Origin: Actinernus sp. WN-2022 | Lineage: Eukaryota > Cnidaria > Anthozoa > Actiniaria > Actinernidae | DNA: 64,000 bases | Direction: 5' to 3' | NCBI GenBank assembly: GCA_030867875.1 | Contig: JAOWCC010000316.1 | Span: 21,462 to 85,461, forward strand | In this document: piece by piece, positions 40,629-54,529 of the stretch | Layout of the letters: the number at the start of each line of letters is the position of its first letter | How positions within the stretch are numbered: position 1 is the first letter of the stretch | The notes under the pieces: model-generated | Database searches by the model: none | The model's input: only the letters and a program-made list of their open reading frames with translations | Told to the model about the DNA's origin: nothing | Translations under genes and position numbers: made by a program

Positions 40629-41481
40629 AGTGATTAATCAGGAATCAGGAATGATGAATCAAGAATCAGGAATGATGAATCAGGAATGAGGAATGATCAA
40701 TCAGAATGAGGAATGATCAATCAGGAATGATGAATGATGAATCAGGAATGATGAATCAGGAATCAGGAATGATGAATGATGAATCAGGAATCAGCAATGA
40801 TGAATCAGGAATCAGGAATGATGAATCAGGAATGATGAATGATGAATCAGGATTGATGAATCAGGAATGATGAATCAGGAATCAGGAATCAGGAGTGATT
40901 AATCAGGAATCAGGAATGATGAATCTAGAATCAGGAATGATGAATCAGGAATGAGGAATGATCAATCAGGAATGAGGAATGATGAATCAGGAATGAGGAA
41001 TGATGAATCAGGAATGAGGAATGATGAATCAGGAATGATGAATGATGAATCTGGAATCAGGAATGATGAATCAGGAATCAGGAATGATGAATCAGGAATG
41101 ATGAATGATATATCAGGAATCAGGAATGATGAATCAGGAAAGAGGAATGACGAATCAGGAATCAGGAATGGTGAATCATGAATCAGGAATCAGGAATGAT
41201 GAATCAGGAATAAGGAATGATGAATCAGGAATGATGAATGATGAGTCAGGAATCAGGAATGATGAATCAGGAATGATGAATGATGAATGATGAATCAGGA
41301 ATGATGAATCAGGAATCAGGAATGATGAATTATGAATCAGGAATCAGCAATGATGAATCAGGAATCAGGAATGATGAATCAGGAATGATGAATCAGGAAT
41401 GATGAATGATGAATCAGGAATGATGAATGATGAATCAGGAATGATGAATCAGGAATGATGAATCAGGAATTAGGAATCAGG
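40629..41481. repeat. 840-bp higher-order repeat, 853-bp copy
   Basis: AGTGATT at 40629, 40894 and 41482. S is 265 bp (1-bp deletion near 40,704, one of the very few phase breaks after 23.2 kb). L is 588 bp, with two extra heptamers near 41,450. XbaI is at 40924. Confidence 0.89.
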
Positions 41482-41663
41482 AGTGATTAATCAGGAATCA
41501 GGAATGATGAATCAAGAATCAGGAATGATGAGTCAGGAATCAGGAATGATGAATCAGGAATGATGAATGATGAATGATGAATCAGGAATGATGAATCAGG
41601 AATCAGGAATGATGAATTATGAATCAGGAATCAGCAATGATGAATCAGGAATTAGGAATCAGG
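41482..41663. repeat. G module, 182 bp
   Basis: AGTGATT at 41482 and TGTGATT at 41664, directly after an extended L module. Confidence 0.86.
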
Positions 41664-43777
41664 TGTGATTAATCAGGAATCAGGAATGATGAATCAAGAA
41701 TCAGGAATGATGAATCAGGAATGAGGAATGATCAATCAGGAATGAGGAATGATCAATCAGGAATCAGGAATGATGAATCAGGAATGAGGAATGATGAATC
41801 AGGAATGATGAATGATGAATCAGGAATCAGGAATCAGGAATGATGAATCAGGAATGATGAATGATGAATCGGGAATGATGAATCAGGAATCAGGAATCAG
41901 GAATGATGAATCAGGAATCAGGAATGATGAATCAGGAATGATGAATGATGAATCAGGAATCAGGAATGATGAATAAGGAATAAGGAATGATGAATCAGGA
42001 ATGATGAATGATGAGTCAGGAATCAGGAATGATGAATCAGGAATGATGAATGATGAATCAGGAATCAGGAATCAGGAATGATGAATCAGGAATGATGAAT
42101 GATGAATCAGGATTGATGAATCAGGAATGATGAATCAGGAATCAGGAATCAGGAGTGGTTAATCAGGAATCAGGAATGATGAATCAAGAATCAGGAATGA
42201 TGAATCAGGAATCAGGAATGATCAATCAGGAATGATGAATGATGAATCAGGAATCAGCAATGATGAATCAGGAATGATGAATGATGAATGATGAATCAGG
42301 AATCAGCAATGATGAATCAGGAATGATGAATGATGAATGATGAATCAGGAATGATGAATCAGGAATCAGGAATGATGAATGATGAATCAGGAATGATGAA
42401 TGATGAATCAGGAATGATGAATGATGAATCAGGAATGATGAATCAGGAATGATGAATCAGCAATGATGAATGATGAATCAGGAATCAGCAATGATGAATC
42501 AGGAATCAGCAATGATGAACCAGGAATCAGCAATGATGAATCAGGAATGATGAATCAGGAATGATGAATCAGGAATCAGGAATCAGGAATGATGATTCAT
42601 GAATGATGAATGATGAATCAGGAATGATGAATCAGGAATCAGGAATGATGAATTATGAATCAGGAATCAGCAATGATGAATCAGGAATCAGGAATGATGA
42701 ATCAGGTATGATGAATCAGGAATGATGAATGATGAATCAGGAATGATGAATGATGAATCAGGAATGATGAATGATGAATCAGGAATGATGAATCAGGAAT
42801 GATGAATCAGGAATTAGGAATCAGGAGTGATTAATCAGGAATCAGGAATGATGAATCAAGAATCAGGAATGATGAGTCAGGAATCAGGAATGATGAATCA
42901 GGAATGATGAATGATGAATCAGGAATCAGGAATCAGGAATGATGAATCAGGAATGATGAATGATGAATCAGGATTGATGAATCAGGAATGATGAATCAGG
43001 AATCAGGAATCAGGAGTGATTAATCAGGAATCAGGAATGATGAATCAAGAATCAGGAATGATGAATCAGGAATGAGGAATGATCAATCAGGAATGATGAA
43101 TGATGAATCAGGAATCAGCAATGATGAATCAGGAATGATGAATGATGAATGATGAATCAGGAATCAGCAATGATGAATCAGGAATGATGAATGATGAATC
43201 AGGAATGATGAATGATGAATGATGAATCAGGAATGATGAATCAGGAATCAGGAATGATGAATGATGAATCAGGAATGATGAATGATGAATCAGGAATGAT
43301 GAATGATGAATCAGGAATGATGAATCAGGAATGATGAATCAGCAATGATGAATGATGAATCAGGAATCAGCAATGATGAATCAGGAATCAGGAATGATGA
43401 ATCAGGAATGATGAATGATATATCAGGAATCAGGAATGATGAATCAGGAAAGAGGAATGACGAATCAGGAATCAGGAATGGTGAATCATGAATCAGGAAT
43501 CAGGAATGATGAATCAGGAATAAGGAATGATGAATCAGGAATGATGAATGATGAGTCAGGAATCAGGAATGATGAATCAGGAATGATGAATGATGAATGA
43601 TGAATCAGGAATGATGAATCAGGAATCAGGAATGATGAATTATGAATCAGGAATCAGCTATGATGAATCAGGAATCAGGAATGATGAATCAGGAATGATG
43701 AATCAGGAATGATAAATGATGAATCAGGAATGATGAATGATGAATCAGGAATGATGAATCAGGAATTAGGAATCAGG

Positions 43778-44631
43778 AGTGATTAATCAGGAATCAGGAA
43801 TGATGAATCAAGAATCAGGAATGATGAATCAGGAATGAGGAATGATCAATCAGGAATGAGGAATGATCAATCAGGAATGATGAATGATGAATCAGGAATG
43901 ATGAATCAGGAATCAGGAATGATGAATGATGAATCAGGAATCAGCAATGATGAATCAGGAATCAGGAATGATGAATCAGGAATGATGAATGATGAATCAG
44001 GATTGATGAATCAGGAATGATGAATCAGGAATCAGGAATCAGGAGTGATTAATCAGGAATCAGGAATGATGAATCTAGAATCAGGAATGATGAATCAGGA
44101 ATGAGGAATGATCAATCAGGAATGAGGAATGATGAATCAGGAATGAGGAATGATGAATCAGGAATGAGGAATGATGAATCAGGAATGATGAATGATGAAT
44201 CTGGAATCAGGAATGATGAATCAGGAATCAGGAATGATGAATCAGGAATGATGAATGATATATCAGGAATCAGGAATGATGAATCAGGAAAGAGGAATGA
44301 CGAATCAGGAATCAGGAATGGTGAATCATGAATCAGGAATCAGGAATGATGAATCAGGAATAAGGAATGATGAATCAGGAATGATGAATGATGAGTCAGG
44401 AATCAGGAATGATGAATCAGGAATGATGAATGATGAATGATGAATCAGGAATGATGAATCAGGAATCAGGAATGATGAATTATGAATCAGGAATCAGCAA
44501 TGATGAATCAGGAATCAGGAATGATGAATCAGGAATGATGAATCAGGAATGATGAATGATGAATCAGGAATGATGAATGATGAATCAGGAATGATGAATC
44601 AGGAATGATGAATCAGGAATTAGGAATCAGG
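43778..44631. repeat. 840-bp higher-order repeat, 854-bp copy
   Basis: AGTGATT at 43778, 44044 and 44632. S is 266 bp and L is 588 bp, the extended form shared only with 40629-41481. XbaI is at 44074. Confidence 0.9.
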
Positions 44632-44813
44632 AGTGATTAATCAGGAATCAGGAATGATGAATCAAGAATCAGGAATGATGAGTCAGGAATCAGGAATGAT
44701 GAATCAGGAATGATGAATGATGAATGATGAATCAGGAATGATGAATCAGGAATCAGGAATGATGAATTATGAATCAGGAATCAGCAATGATGAATCAGGA
44801 ATTAGGAATCAGG
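44632..44813. repeat. G module, 182 bp
   Basis: AGTGATT at 44632 and TGTGATT at 44814. It is the counterpart of 41482-41663. Confidence 0.86.
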
Positions 44814-45611
44814 TGTGATTAATCAGGAATCAGGAATGATGAATCAAGAATCAGGAATGATGAATCAGGAATGAGGAATGATCAATCAGGAATGAGGAAT
44901 GATCAATCAGGAATCAGGAATGATGAATCAGGAATGAGGAATGATGAATCAGGAATGATGAATGATGAATCAGGAATCAGGAATCAGGAATGATGAATCA
45001 GGAATGATGAATGATGAATCGGGAATGATGAATCAGGAATCAGGAATCAGGAATGATGAATCAGGAATCAGGAATGATGAATCAGGAATGATGAATGATG
45101 AATCAGGAATCAGGAATGATGAATAAGGAATAAGGAATGATGAATCAGGAATGATGAATGATGAGTCAGGAATCAGGAATGATGAATCAGGAATGATGAA
45201 TGATGAATCAGGAATCAGGAATCAGGAATGATGAATCAGGAATGATGAATGATGAATCAGGATTGATGAATCAGGAATGATGAATCAGGAATCAGGAATC
45301 AGGAGTGGTTAATCAGGAATCAGGAATGATGAATCAAGAATCAGGAATGATGAATCAGGAATCAGGAATGATCAATCAGGAATGATGAATGATGAATCAG
45401 GAATCAGCAATGATGAATCAGGAATGATGAATGATGAATGATGAATCAGGAATCAGCAATGATGAATCAGGAATGATGAATGATGAATGATGAATCAGGA
45501 ATGATGAATCAGGAATCAGGAATGATGAATGATGAATCAGGAATGATGAATGATGAATCAGGAATGATGAATGATGAATCAGGAATGATGAATCAGGAAT
45601 GATGAATCAGC

Positions 45612-48216
45612 AATGATGAATGATGAATCAGGAATCAGCAATGATGAATCAGGAATCAGCAATGATGAACCAGGAATCAGCAATGATGAATCAGGAATGA
45701 TGAATCAGGAATGATGAATCAGGAATCAGGAATCAGGAATGATGATTCATGAATGATGAATGATGAATCAGGAATGATGAATCAGGAATCAGGAATGATG
45801 AATTATGAATCAGGAATCAGCAATGATGAATCAGGAATCAGGAATGATGAATCAGGTATGATGAATCAGGAATGATGAATGATGAATCAGGAATGATGAA
45901 TGATGAATCAGGAATGATGAATCAGGAATTAGGAATCAGGAGTGATTAATCAGGAATGAGGAATGATGAATCAAGAATCAGGAATGATGAATCAGGAATG
46001 AGGAATGATCAATCAGGAATGAGGAATGATCAATCAGGAATCAGGAATGATGACTCAGGAATCAGGAATGATGAATCAGGAATGATGAATGATGAATCAG
46101 GAATCAGGAATCAGGAATGATGAATCAGGAATGATGAATGATGAATCGGGAATGATGAATCAGGAATCAGGAATCAGGAATGATGAATCAGGAATCAGGA
46201 ATGATGAATCAGGAATGATGAATGATGAATCAGGAATCAGGAATGATGAATCAGGAATAAGGAATGATGAATCAGGAATGATGAATGATGAGTCAGGAAT
46301 CAGGAATGATGAATCAGGAATGATGAATGATGAATCAGGAATGATGAATGATGAATCAGGAATCAGCAATGATGAATCAGGAATGATGAATGATGAATCA
46401 GGAATCAGCAATGATGAATCAGGAATGATGAATGATGAATCAGGAATGATGAATGATGAATCAGGAATGATGAATCAGGAATCAGGAATGATGAATGATG
46501 AATCAGGAATCAGCAATGATGAATCAGGAATCAGCAATGATGAATCAGGAATGATGAATGATGAATCAGGATTGATGAATCAGGAATGATGAATCAGGAA
46601 TCAGGAATCAGGAGTGATTAATCAGGAATCAGGAATGATGAATCAAGAATCAGGAATGATGAATCAGGAATGAGGAATGATCAATCAGGAATGAGGAATG
46701 ATGAATCAGGAATGAGGAATGATGAATCAGGAATGAGGAATGATGAATCAGTAATGATGAATGATGAATCTGGAATCAGGAATGATGAATCAGGAATCAG
46801 GAATGATGAATCAGGAATGATGAATGATATATCAGGAATCAGGAATGATGAATCAGGAAAGAGGAATGACGAATCAGGAATCAGGAATGGTGAATCATGA
46901 ATCAGGAATCAGGAATGATGGATCAGGAATAAGGAATGATGAATCAGGAATGATGAATGATGAGTCAGGAATCAGGAATGATGAATCAGGAATGATGAAT
47001 GATGAATCAGGAATGATGAATGATGAATCAGGAATCAGGAATGATGAATGATGAATCAGGAATCAGCAATGATGAATCAGGAATGATGAATGATGAATCA
47101 GGAATGATGAATGATGAATCAGGAATCAGGAATGATGAATTATGAATCAGGAATCAGCTATGATGAATCAGGAATCAGGAATGATGAATCAGGAATGGTG
47201 AATCAGGAATGATGAATGATGAATCAGGAATGATGAATGATGAATCAGGAATGATGAATCAGGAATTAGGAATCAGGAGTGATTAATCAGGAATCAGGAA
47301 TGATGAATCAAGAATCAGGAATGATGAATCAGGAATGAGGAATGATCAATCAGGAATGAGGAATGATCAATCAGGAATGATGAATGATGAATCAGGAATG
47401 ATGAATCAGGAATCAGGAATGATGAATGATGAATCAGGAATCAGCAATGATGAATCAGGAATCAGGAATGATGAATCAGGAATGATGAATGATGAATCAG
47501 GATTGATGAATCAGGAATGATGAATCAGGAATCAGGAATCAGGAGTGATTAATCAGGAATCAGGAATGATGAATCTAGAATCAGGAATGATGAATCAGGA
47601 ATGAGGAATGATCAATCAGGAATGAGGAATGATGAATCAGGAATGAGGAATGATGAATCAGGAATGAGGAATGATGAATCAGGAATGATGAATGATGAAT
47701 CTGGAATCAGGAATGATGAATCAGGAATCAGGAATGATGAATCAGGAATGATGAATGATATATCAGGAATCAGGAATGATGAATCAGGAAAGAGGAATGA
47801 CGAATCAGGAATCAGGAATGGTGAATCATGAATCAGGAATCAGGAATGATGAATCAGGAATAAGGAATGATGAATCAGGAATGATGAATGATGAGTCAGG
47901 AATCAGGAATGATGAATCAGGAATGATGAATGATGAATGATGAATCAGGAATGATGAATCAGGAATCAGGAATGATGAATTATGAATCAGGAATCAGCAA
48001 TGATGAATCAGGAATCAGGAATGATGAATCAGGAATGATGAATCAGGAATGATGAATGATGAATCAGGAATGATGAATGATGAATCAGGAATGATGAATC
48101 AGGAATTAGGAATCAGGAGTGATTAATCAGGAATCAGGAATGATGAATCAAGAATCAGGAATGATGAATCAGGAATGAGGAATGATCAATCAGGAATGAG
48201 GAATGATCAATCAGGA
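45612..48216. repeat. third copy of the duplicated block's first 2.6 kb
   Basis: Matches 52024-54628 at a constant 6,412-bp spacing, and so also the start of the 11.7-kb block at 28575. It includes the GAACCAGG state, GTAATGATG near 46751, GATGGATCAGG near 46918 and one 840-bp repeat. It differs by AATCAGG for AATGAGG near 46,058 and AATGGTG for AATGATG near 47,195. It ends near 48,217, where a repeated AATTAGG/AGTGATT segment follows. Confidence 0.85.
47278..48117. repeat. 840-bp higher-order repeat (S+L)
   Basis: AGTGATT at 47278, 47544 and 48118 gives 266 + 574 bp. XbaI at 47574 is the last such site until 53986. Confidence 0.9.
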
Positions 48217-49390
48217 ATCAGGAATGATGAATCAGGAATGATGAATCAGGAATTAGGAATCAGGAGTGATTAATCAGGAATCAGGAATGATGAATCAAGA
48301 ATCAGGAATGATGAATCAGGAATGAGCAATGATCAATCAGGAATGAGGAATGATCAATCAGGAATCAGGAATGATGAATCAGGAATGAGGAATGATGAAT
48401 CAGGAATGATGAATGATGAATCAGGAATCAGGAATCAGGAATGATGAATCAGGAATGATGAATGATGAATCGGGAATGATGAATCAGGAATCAGGAATCA
48501 GGAATGATGAATCAGGAATCAGGAATGATGAATCAGGAATGATGAATGATGAATCAGGAATCAGGAATGATGAATAAGGAATAAGGAATGATGAATCAGG
48601 AATGATGAATGATGAGTCAGGAATCAGGAATGATGAATCAGGAATGATGAATGATGAATCAGGAATCAGGAATCAGGAATGATGAATCAGGAATGATGAA
48701 TGATGAATCAGGATTGATGAATCAGGAATGATGAATCAGGAATCAGGAATCAGGAGTGATTAATCAGGAATCAGGAATGATGAATCAAGAATCAGGAATG
48801 ATGAATCAGGAATGAGGAATGATCAATCAGGAATGAGGAATGATGAATCAGGAATGAGGAATGATGAATCAGGAATGAGGAATGATGAATCAGGAATGAT
48901 GAATGATGAATCTGGAATCAGGAATGATGAATCAGGAATCAGGAATGATGAATCAGGAATGATGAATGATATATCAGGAATCAGGAATGATGAATCAGGA
49001 AAGAGGAATGACGAATCAGGAATCAGGAATGGTGAATCATGAATCAGGAATCAGGAATGATGAATCAGGAATAAGGAATGATGAATCAGGAATGATGAAT
49101 GATGAGTCAGGAATCAGGAATGATGAATCAGGAATGATGAATGATGAATGATGAATCAGGAATGATGAATCAGGAATCAGGAATGATGAATTATGAATCA
49201 GGAATCAGCAATGATGAATCAGGAATCAGGAATGATGAATCAGGAATGATGAATCAGGAATGATGAATGATGAATCAGGAATGATGAATGATGAATCAGG
49301 AATGATGAATCAGGAATTAGGAATCAGGAGTGATTAATCAGGAATCAGGAATGATGAATCAAGAATCAGGAATGATGAATCAGGAATGAG
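48217..49390. repeat. mixed module segment between 840-type copy and divergent island
   Basis: Heptamers continue in phase. The segment holds AGTGATT near 48265, an AATCGGG stretch near 48470, AATAAGG pairs near 48575, and an L-like half with GATATATC near 48968, AAAGAGG, AATGGTG and AATTATG. L here lacks the AATCTAG heptamer (it reads AATCAAG near 48785), so it has no XbaI site. AATGAGC near 48324 is private. I see no gene or non-repeat sequence in it. Confidence 0.7.
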
Positions 49391-50869
49391 GAATGATGAA
49401 TCAGGAATGATGAATGATGAATCTGGAATCAGGAATGATGAATCAGGAATCAGGAATGATGAATCAGGAATGATGAATGATATATCAGGAATCAGGAATG
49501 ATGAATCAGGAAAGAGGAATGACGAATCAGGAATCAGGAATGGTGAATCATGAATCAGGAATCAGGAATGATGAATCAGGAATAAGGAATGATGAATCAG
49601 GAATGATGAATGATGAGTCAGGAATCAGGAATGATGAATCAGGAATCAGGAATGAGGAATAAGGAATAAGGAATGATGAATCAGGAATGATGAATGATGA
49701 GTCAGGAATCAGGAATGATGAATCAGGAATGATGAATGATGAATCAGGAATGATGAATGATGAATCAGGAATCAGCAATGATGAATCAGGAATGATGAAT
49801 GATGAATCAGGAATCAGCAATGATGAATCAGGAATGATGAATGATGAATCAGGAATGATGAATGATGAATCAGGAATGATGAATCAGGAATCAGGAATGA
49901 TGAATGATGAATCAGGAATCAGCAATGATGAATCAGGAATCAGGAATGATGAATCAGGAATGATGAATGATGAATCAGGAATGAGGAATGATCAATCAGC
50001 AATGAGGAATGATGAATCAGGAATGAGGAATGATGAATCAGGAATGAGGAATGATGAATCAGGAATGATGAATGATGAATCAGGAATCAGGAATGATGAA
50101 TCAGGAATCAGGAATGATGAATCAGGAATGATGAATGATATATCAGGAATCAGGAATGATGAATCAGGAAAGAGGAATGACGAATCAGGAATCAGGAATG
50201 GTGAATCATGAATCAGGAATCAGGAATGATGAATCAGGAATAAGGAATGATGAATCAGGAATGATGAATGATGAGTCAGGAATCAGGAATGATGAATCAG
50301 GAATGATGAATGATGAATCAGGAATGATGAATGATGAATCAGGAATCAGGAATGATGAATGATGAATCAGGAATCAGGAATGATGAATCAGGAATGATGA
50401 ATGATGAATCAGGAATGATGAATGATGAATCAGGAATGATGAATCAGGAATCAGGAATGATGAATGATGAATCAGGAATCAGCAATGATGAATCAGGAAT
50501 CAGGAATGATGAATCAGGAATGATGAATGATGAATCAGGATTGATGAATCAGGAATGATGAATCAGGAATCAGGAATCAGGAGTGATTAATCAGGAATCA
50601 GGAATGATGAATCAAGAATCAGGAATGATGAATCAGGAATGAGGAATGATCAATCAGGAATGAGGAATGATCAATCAGGAATGAGGAATGATCAATCAGG
50701 AATGAGGAATGATGAATCAGGAATGATGAATGATGAATCAGGAATCAGGAATGATGAATCAGGAATCAGGAATGATGAATCAGGAATGATGAATGATGTA
50801 TCAGGAATCAGGACTGATGAATCAGGAAAGAGGAATGACGAATCAGGAATCAGGAATGGTGAATCATGA

Positions 50870-52023
50870 ATCAGGAATGATGAATCAGGAATCAGGAATA
50901 ATGAAACAGGAATCAGGAATGATGAATCAGGAATGATGCATCAGGAATGATGAATCAGGAATCAGGAATGATGAATCAGGAATCAGGAATGATGAATCAG
51001 GAATCAGCAATGATCAATCAGGAATGATGAATGATGAATCAGCAATGATGAATCAGGAATCAGGAATGATGAATGATGAATCAGGAATCAGCAATGATGA
51101 ATCAGGAATCAGGAATGATGAATCAGGAATGATGAATCAGGAATCAGGAATCAGGAATCAGGAGTGATTAATCAGGAATCAGGAATGATGAATCAGGAAT
51201 CAGGAATGATGAATCAGGAATGAGGAATGATCAATCAGGAATGAGGAATGATCAATCAGGAATGAGGAATGATGAATCAGGAATCAGGAATGATGAATCA
51301 GGAATGATGAATGATGAATCAGGAATGATGAATGATGAATCAGGAATCAGCAATGATGAATCAGGAATGATGAATGATGAATCAGGAATCAGCAATGATG
51401 AATCAGGAATGATGAATGATGAATCAGGAATGATGAATGATGAATCAGGAATGATGAATGATGAATCAGGAATGATGAATGATGAGTCAGGAATGATGAA
51501 TGATGAATCAGGAATCAGCAATGATGAATCAGGAATCAGGAATAATGAAACAGGAATCAGGAATGATGAATCAGGAATGATGCATCAGGAATGATGCATC
51601 AGGAATGATGAATCAGGAATCAGGAATGATGAATCAGGAATCAGGAATGATGAATCAGGAATCAGCAATGATCAATCAGGAATGATGAATGATGAATCAG
51701 CAATGATGAATCAGGAATCAGGAATGATGAATGATGAATCAGGAATCAGCAATGATGAATCAGGAATCAGGAATGATGAATCAGGAATGATGAATCAGGA
51801 ATCAGGAATCAGGAATCAGGAGTGATTAATCAGGAATCAGGAATGATGAATCAGGAATCAGGAATGATGAATCAGGAATGAGGAATGATCAATCAGGAAT
51901 GAGGAATGATCAATCAGGAATGAGGAATGATGAATCAGGAATCAGGAATGATGAATCAGGAATGATGAATGATGAATCAGGAATGATGAATGATGAATCA
52001 GGAATCAGCAATGATGAATCAGG
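50870..52023. repeat. divergent island with ~650-bp internal repeat
   Basis: Two internal copies lie about 644-658 bp apart: AATAATGAAACAGG at 50897 and 51541, and the open tracts starting at 51220 and 51878. The palindrome ATGCAT occurs at 50936, 51580 and 51594 and I saw it nowhere else in the window. AATGATCAATCAGG is preceded by AATCAGC here, a different context from the S modules. XbaI, AAAGAGG, AATGACG and AATAAGG are all missing. The island lies between a partial copy and a full copy of the 11.7-kb block. Confidence 0.78.
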
Positions 52024-53689
52024 AATGATGAATGATGAATCAGGAATCAGCAATGATGAATCAGGAATCAGCAATGATGAACCAGGAATCAGCAATGATG
52101 AATCAGGAATGATGAATCAGGAATGATGAATCAGGAATCAGGAATCAGGAATGATGATTCATGAATGATGAATGATGAATCAGGAATGATGAATCAGGAA
52201 TCAGGAATGATGAATTATGAATCAGGAATCAGCAATGATGAATCAGGAATCAGGAATGATGAATCAGGTATGATGAATCAGGAATGATGAATGATGAATC
52301 AGGAATGATGAATGATGAATCAGGAATGATGAATCAGGAATTAGGAATCAGGAGTGATTAATCAGGAATGAGGAATGATGAATCAAGAATCAAGAATGAT
52401 GAATCAGGAATGAGGAATGATCAATCAGGAATGAGGAATGATCAATCAGGAATCAGGAATGATGACTCAGGAATGAGGAATGATGAATCAGGAATGATGA
52501 ATGATGAATCAGGAATCAGGAATCAGGAATGATGAATCAGGAATGATGAATGATGAATCGGGAATGATGAATCAGGAATCAGGAATCAGGAATGATGAAT
52601 CAGGAATCAGGAATGATGAATCAGGAATGATGAATGATGAATCAGGAATCAGGAATGATGAATCAGGAATAAGGAATGATGAATCAGGAATGATGAATGA
52701 TGAGTCAGGAATCAGGAATGATGAATCAGGAATGATGAATGATGAATCAGGAATGATGAATGATGAATCAGGAATCAGCAATGATGAATCAGGAATGATG
52801 AATGATGAATCAGGAATCAGCAATGATGAATCAGGAATGATGAATGATGAATCAGGAATGATGAATGATGAATCAGGAATGATGAATCAGGAATCAGGAA
52901 TGATGAATGATGAATCAGGAATCAGCAATGATGAATCAGGAATCAGCAATGATGAATCAGGAATGATGAATGATGAATCAGGATTGATGAATCAGGAATG
53001 ATGAATCAGGAATCAGGAATCAGGAGTGATTAATCAGGAATCAGGAATGATGAATCAAGAATCAGGAATGATGAATCAGGAATGAGGAATGATCAATCAG
53101 GAATGAGGAATGATGAATCAGGAATGAGGAATGATGAATCAGGAATGAGGAATGATGAATCAGTAATGATGAATGATGAATCTGGAATCAGGAATGATGA
53201 ATCAGGAATCAGGAATGATGAATCAGGAATGATGAATGATATATCAGGAATCAGGAATGATGAATCAGGAAAGAGGAATGACGAATCAGGAATCAGGAAT
53301 GGTGAATCATGAATCAGGAATCAGGAATGATGGATCAGGAATAAGGAATGATGAATCAGGAATGATGAATGATGAGTCAGGAATCAGGAATGATGAATCA
53401 GGAATGATGAATGATGAATCAGGAATGATGAATGATGAATCAGGAATCAGGAATGATGAATGATGAATCAGGAATCAGCAATGATGAATCAGGAATGATG
53501 AATGATGAATCAGGAATGATGAATGATGAATCAGGAATCAGGAATGATGAATTATGAATCAGGAATCAGCTATGATGAATCAGGAATCAGGAATGATGAA
53601 TCAGGAATGATGAATCAGGAATGATGAATGATGAATCAGGAATGATGAATGATGAATCAGGAATGATGAATCAGGAATTAGGAATCAGG

Positions 53690-54529
53690 AGTGATTAATC
53701 AGGAATCAGGAATGATGAATCAAGAATCAGGAATGATGAATCAGGAATGAGGAATGATCAATCAGGAATGAGGAATGATCAATCAGGAATGATGAATGAT
53801 GAATCAGGAATGATGAATCAGGAATCAGGAATGATGAATGATGAATCAGGAATCAGCAATGATGAATCAGGAATCAGGAATGATGAATCAGGAATGATGA
53901 ATGATGAATCAGGATTGATGAATCAGGAATGATGAATCAGGAATCAGGAATCAGGAGTGATTAATCAGGAATCAGGAATGATGAATCTAGAATCAGGAAT
54001 GATGAATCAGGAATGAGGAATGATCAATCAGGAATGAGGAATGATGAATCAGGAATGAGGAATGATGAATCAGGAATGAGGAATGATGAATCAGGAATGA
54101 TGAATGATGAATCTGGAATCAGGAATGATGAATCAGGAATCAGGAATGATGAATCAGGAATGATGAATGATATATCAGGAATCAGGAATGATGAATCAGG
54201 AAAGAGGAATGACGAATCAGGAATCAGGAATGGTGAATCATGAATCAGGAATCAGGAATGATGAATCAGGAATAAGGAATGATGAATCAGGAATGATGAA
54301 TGATGAGTCAGGAATCAGGAATGATGAATCAGGAATGATGAATGATGAATGATGAATCAGGAATGATGAATCAGGAATCAGGAATGATGAATTATGAATC
54401 AGGAATCAGCTATGATGAATCAGGAATCAGGAATGATGAATCAGGAATGATGAATCAGGAATGATGAATGATGAATCAGGAATGATGAATGATGAATCAG
54501 GAATGATGAATCAGGAATTAGGAATCAGG
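53690..54529. repeat. 840-bp higher-order repeat, tandem copy 1 of 2
   Basis: AGTGATT at 53690, 53956 and 54530; XbaI at 53986. S is the standard 266 bp, whereas its partner at 30241 has an extra heptamer. Confidence 0.91.

Larger units (their letters stand above)
39720..42769. repeat. 3,150-bp tandem repeat, copy 1 (approximate ends)
   Basis: Landmarks recur 3,149-3,150 bp on: AGTGATT 40629/43778 and 41482/44632, TGTGATT 41664/44814, XbaI 40924/44074. Both copies share GAGTGGTTAATC (42154/45304), a change of the AGTGATT landmark not seen elsewhere. The one-base change in spacing is explained by a missing G near 40,704 in this copy. Confidence 0.88.
42869..45919. repeat. 3,150-bp tandem repeat, copy 2 (approximate ends)
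   Basis: Counterpart of 39720-42769 in the same order, with the same 588-bp L module, the shared GTGGTTAATC state, the GAACCAGG state (45667 against 42517) and the GGTATGATG state (45855 against 42705). The copies part near 45,919, where copy 1 has extra triplets before AATTAGG. Confidence 0.88.

Noticed and set aside
49548..49820. 90-codon minus-strand frame reading I-P-D-S-S repeats
   Set aside because: It is the antisense of the same heptamers. Similar frames occur opposite nearly every open + tract, so it carries no independent coding signal.
49687..50211. 174-codon open frame, longest on the + strand
   Set aside because: Same heptapeptide cycle with no distinct ends. It is longer only because two adjacent modules happen to share register.
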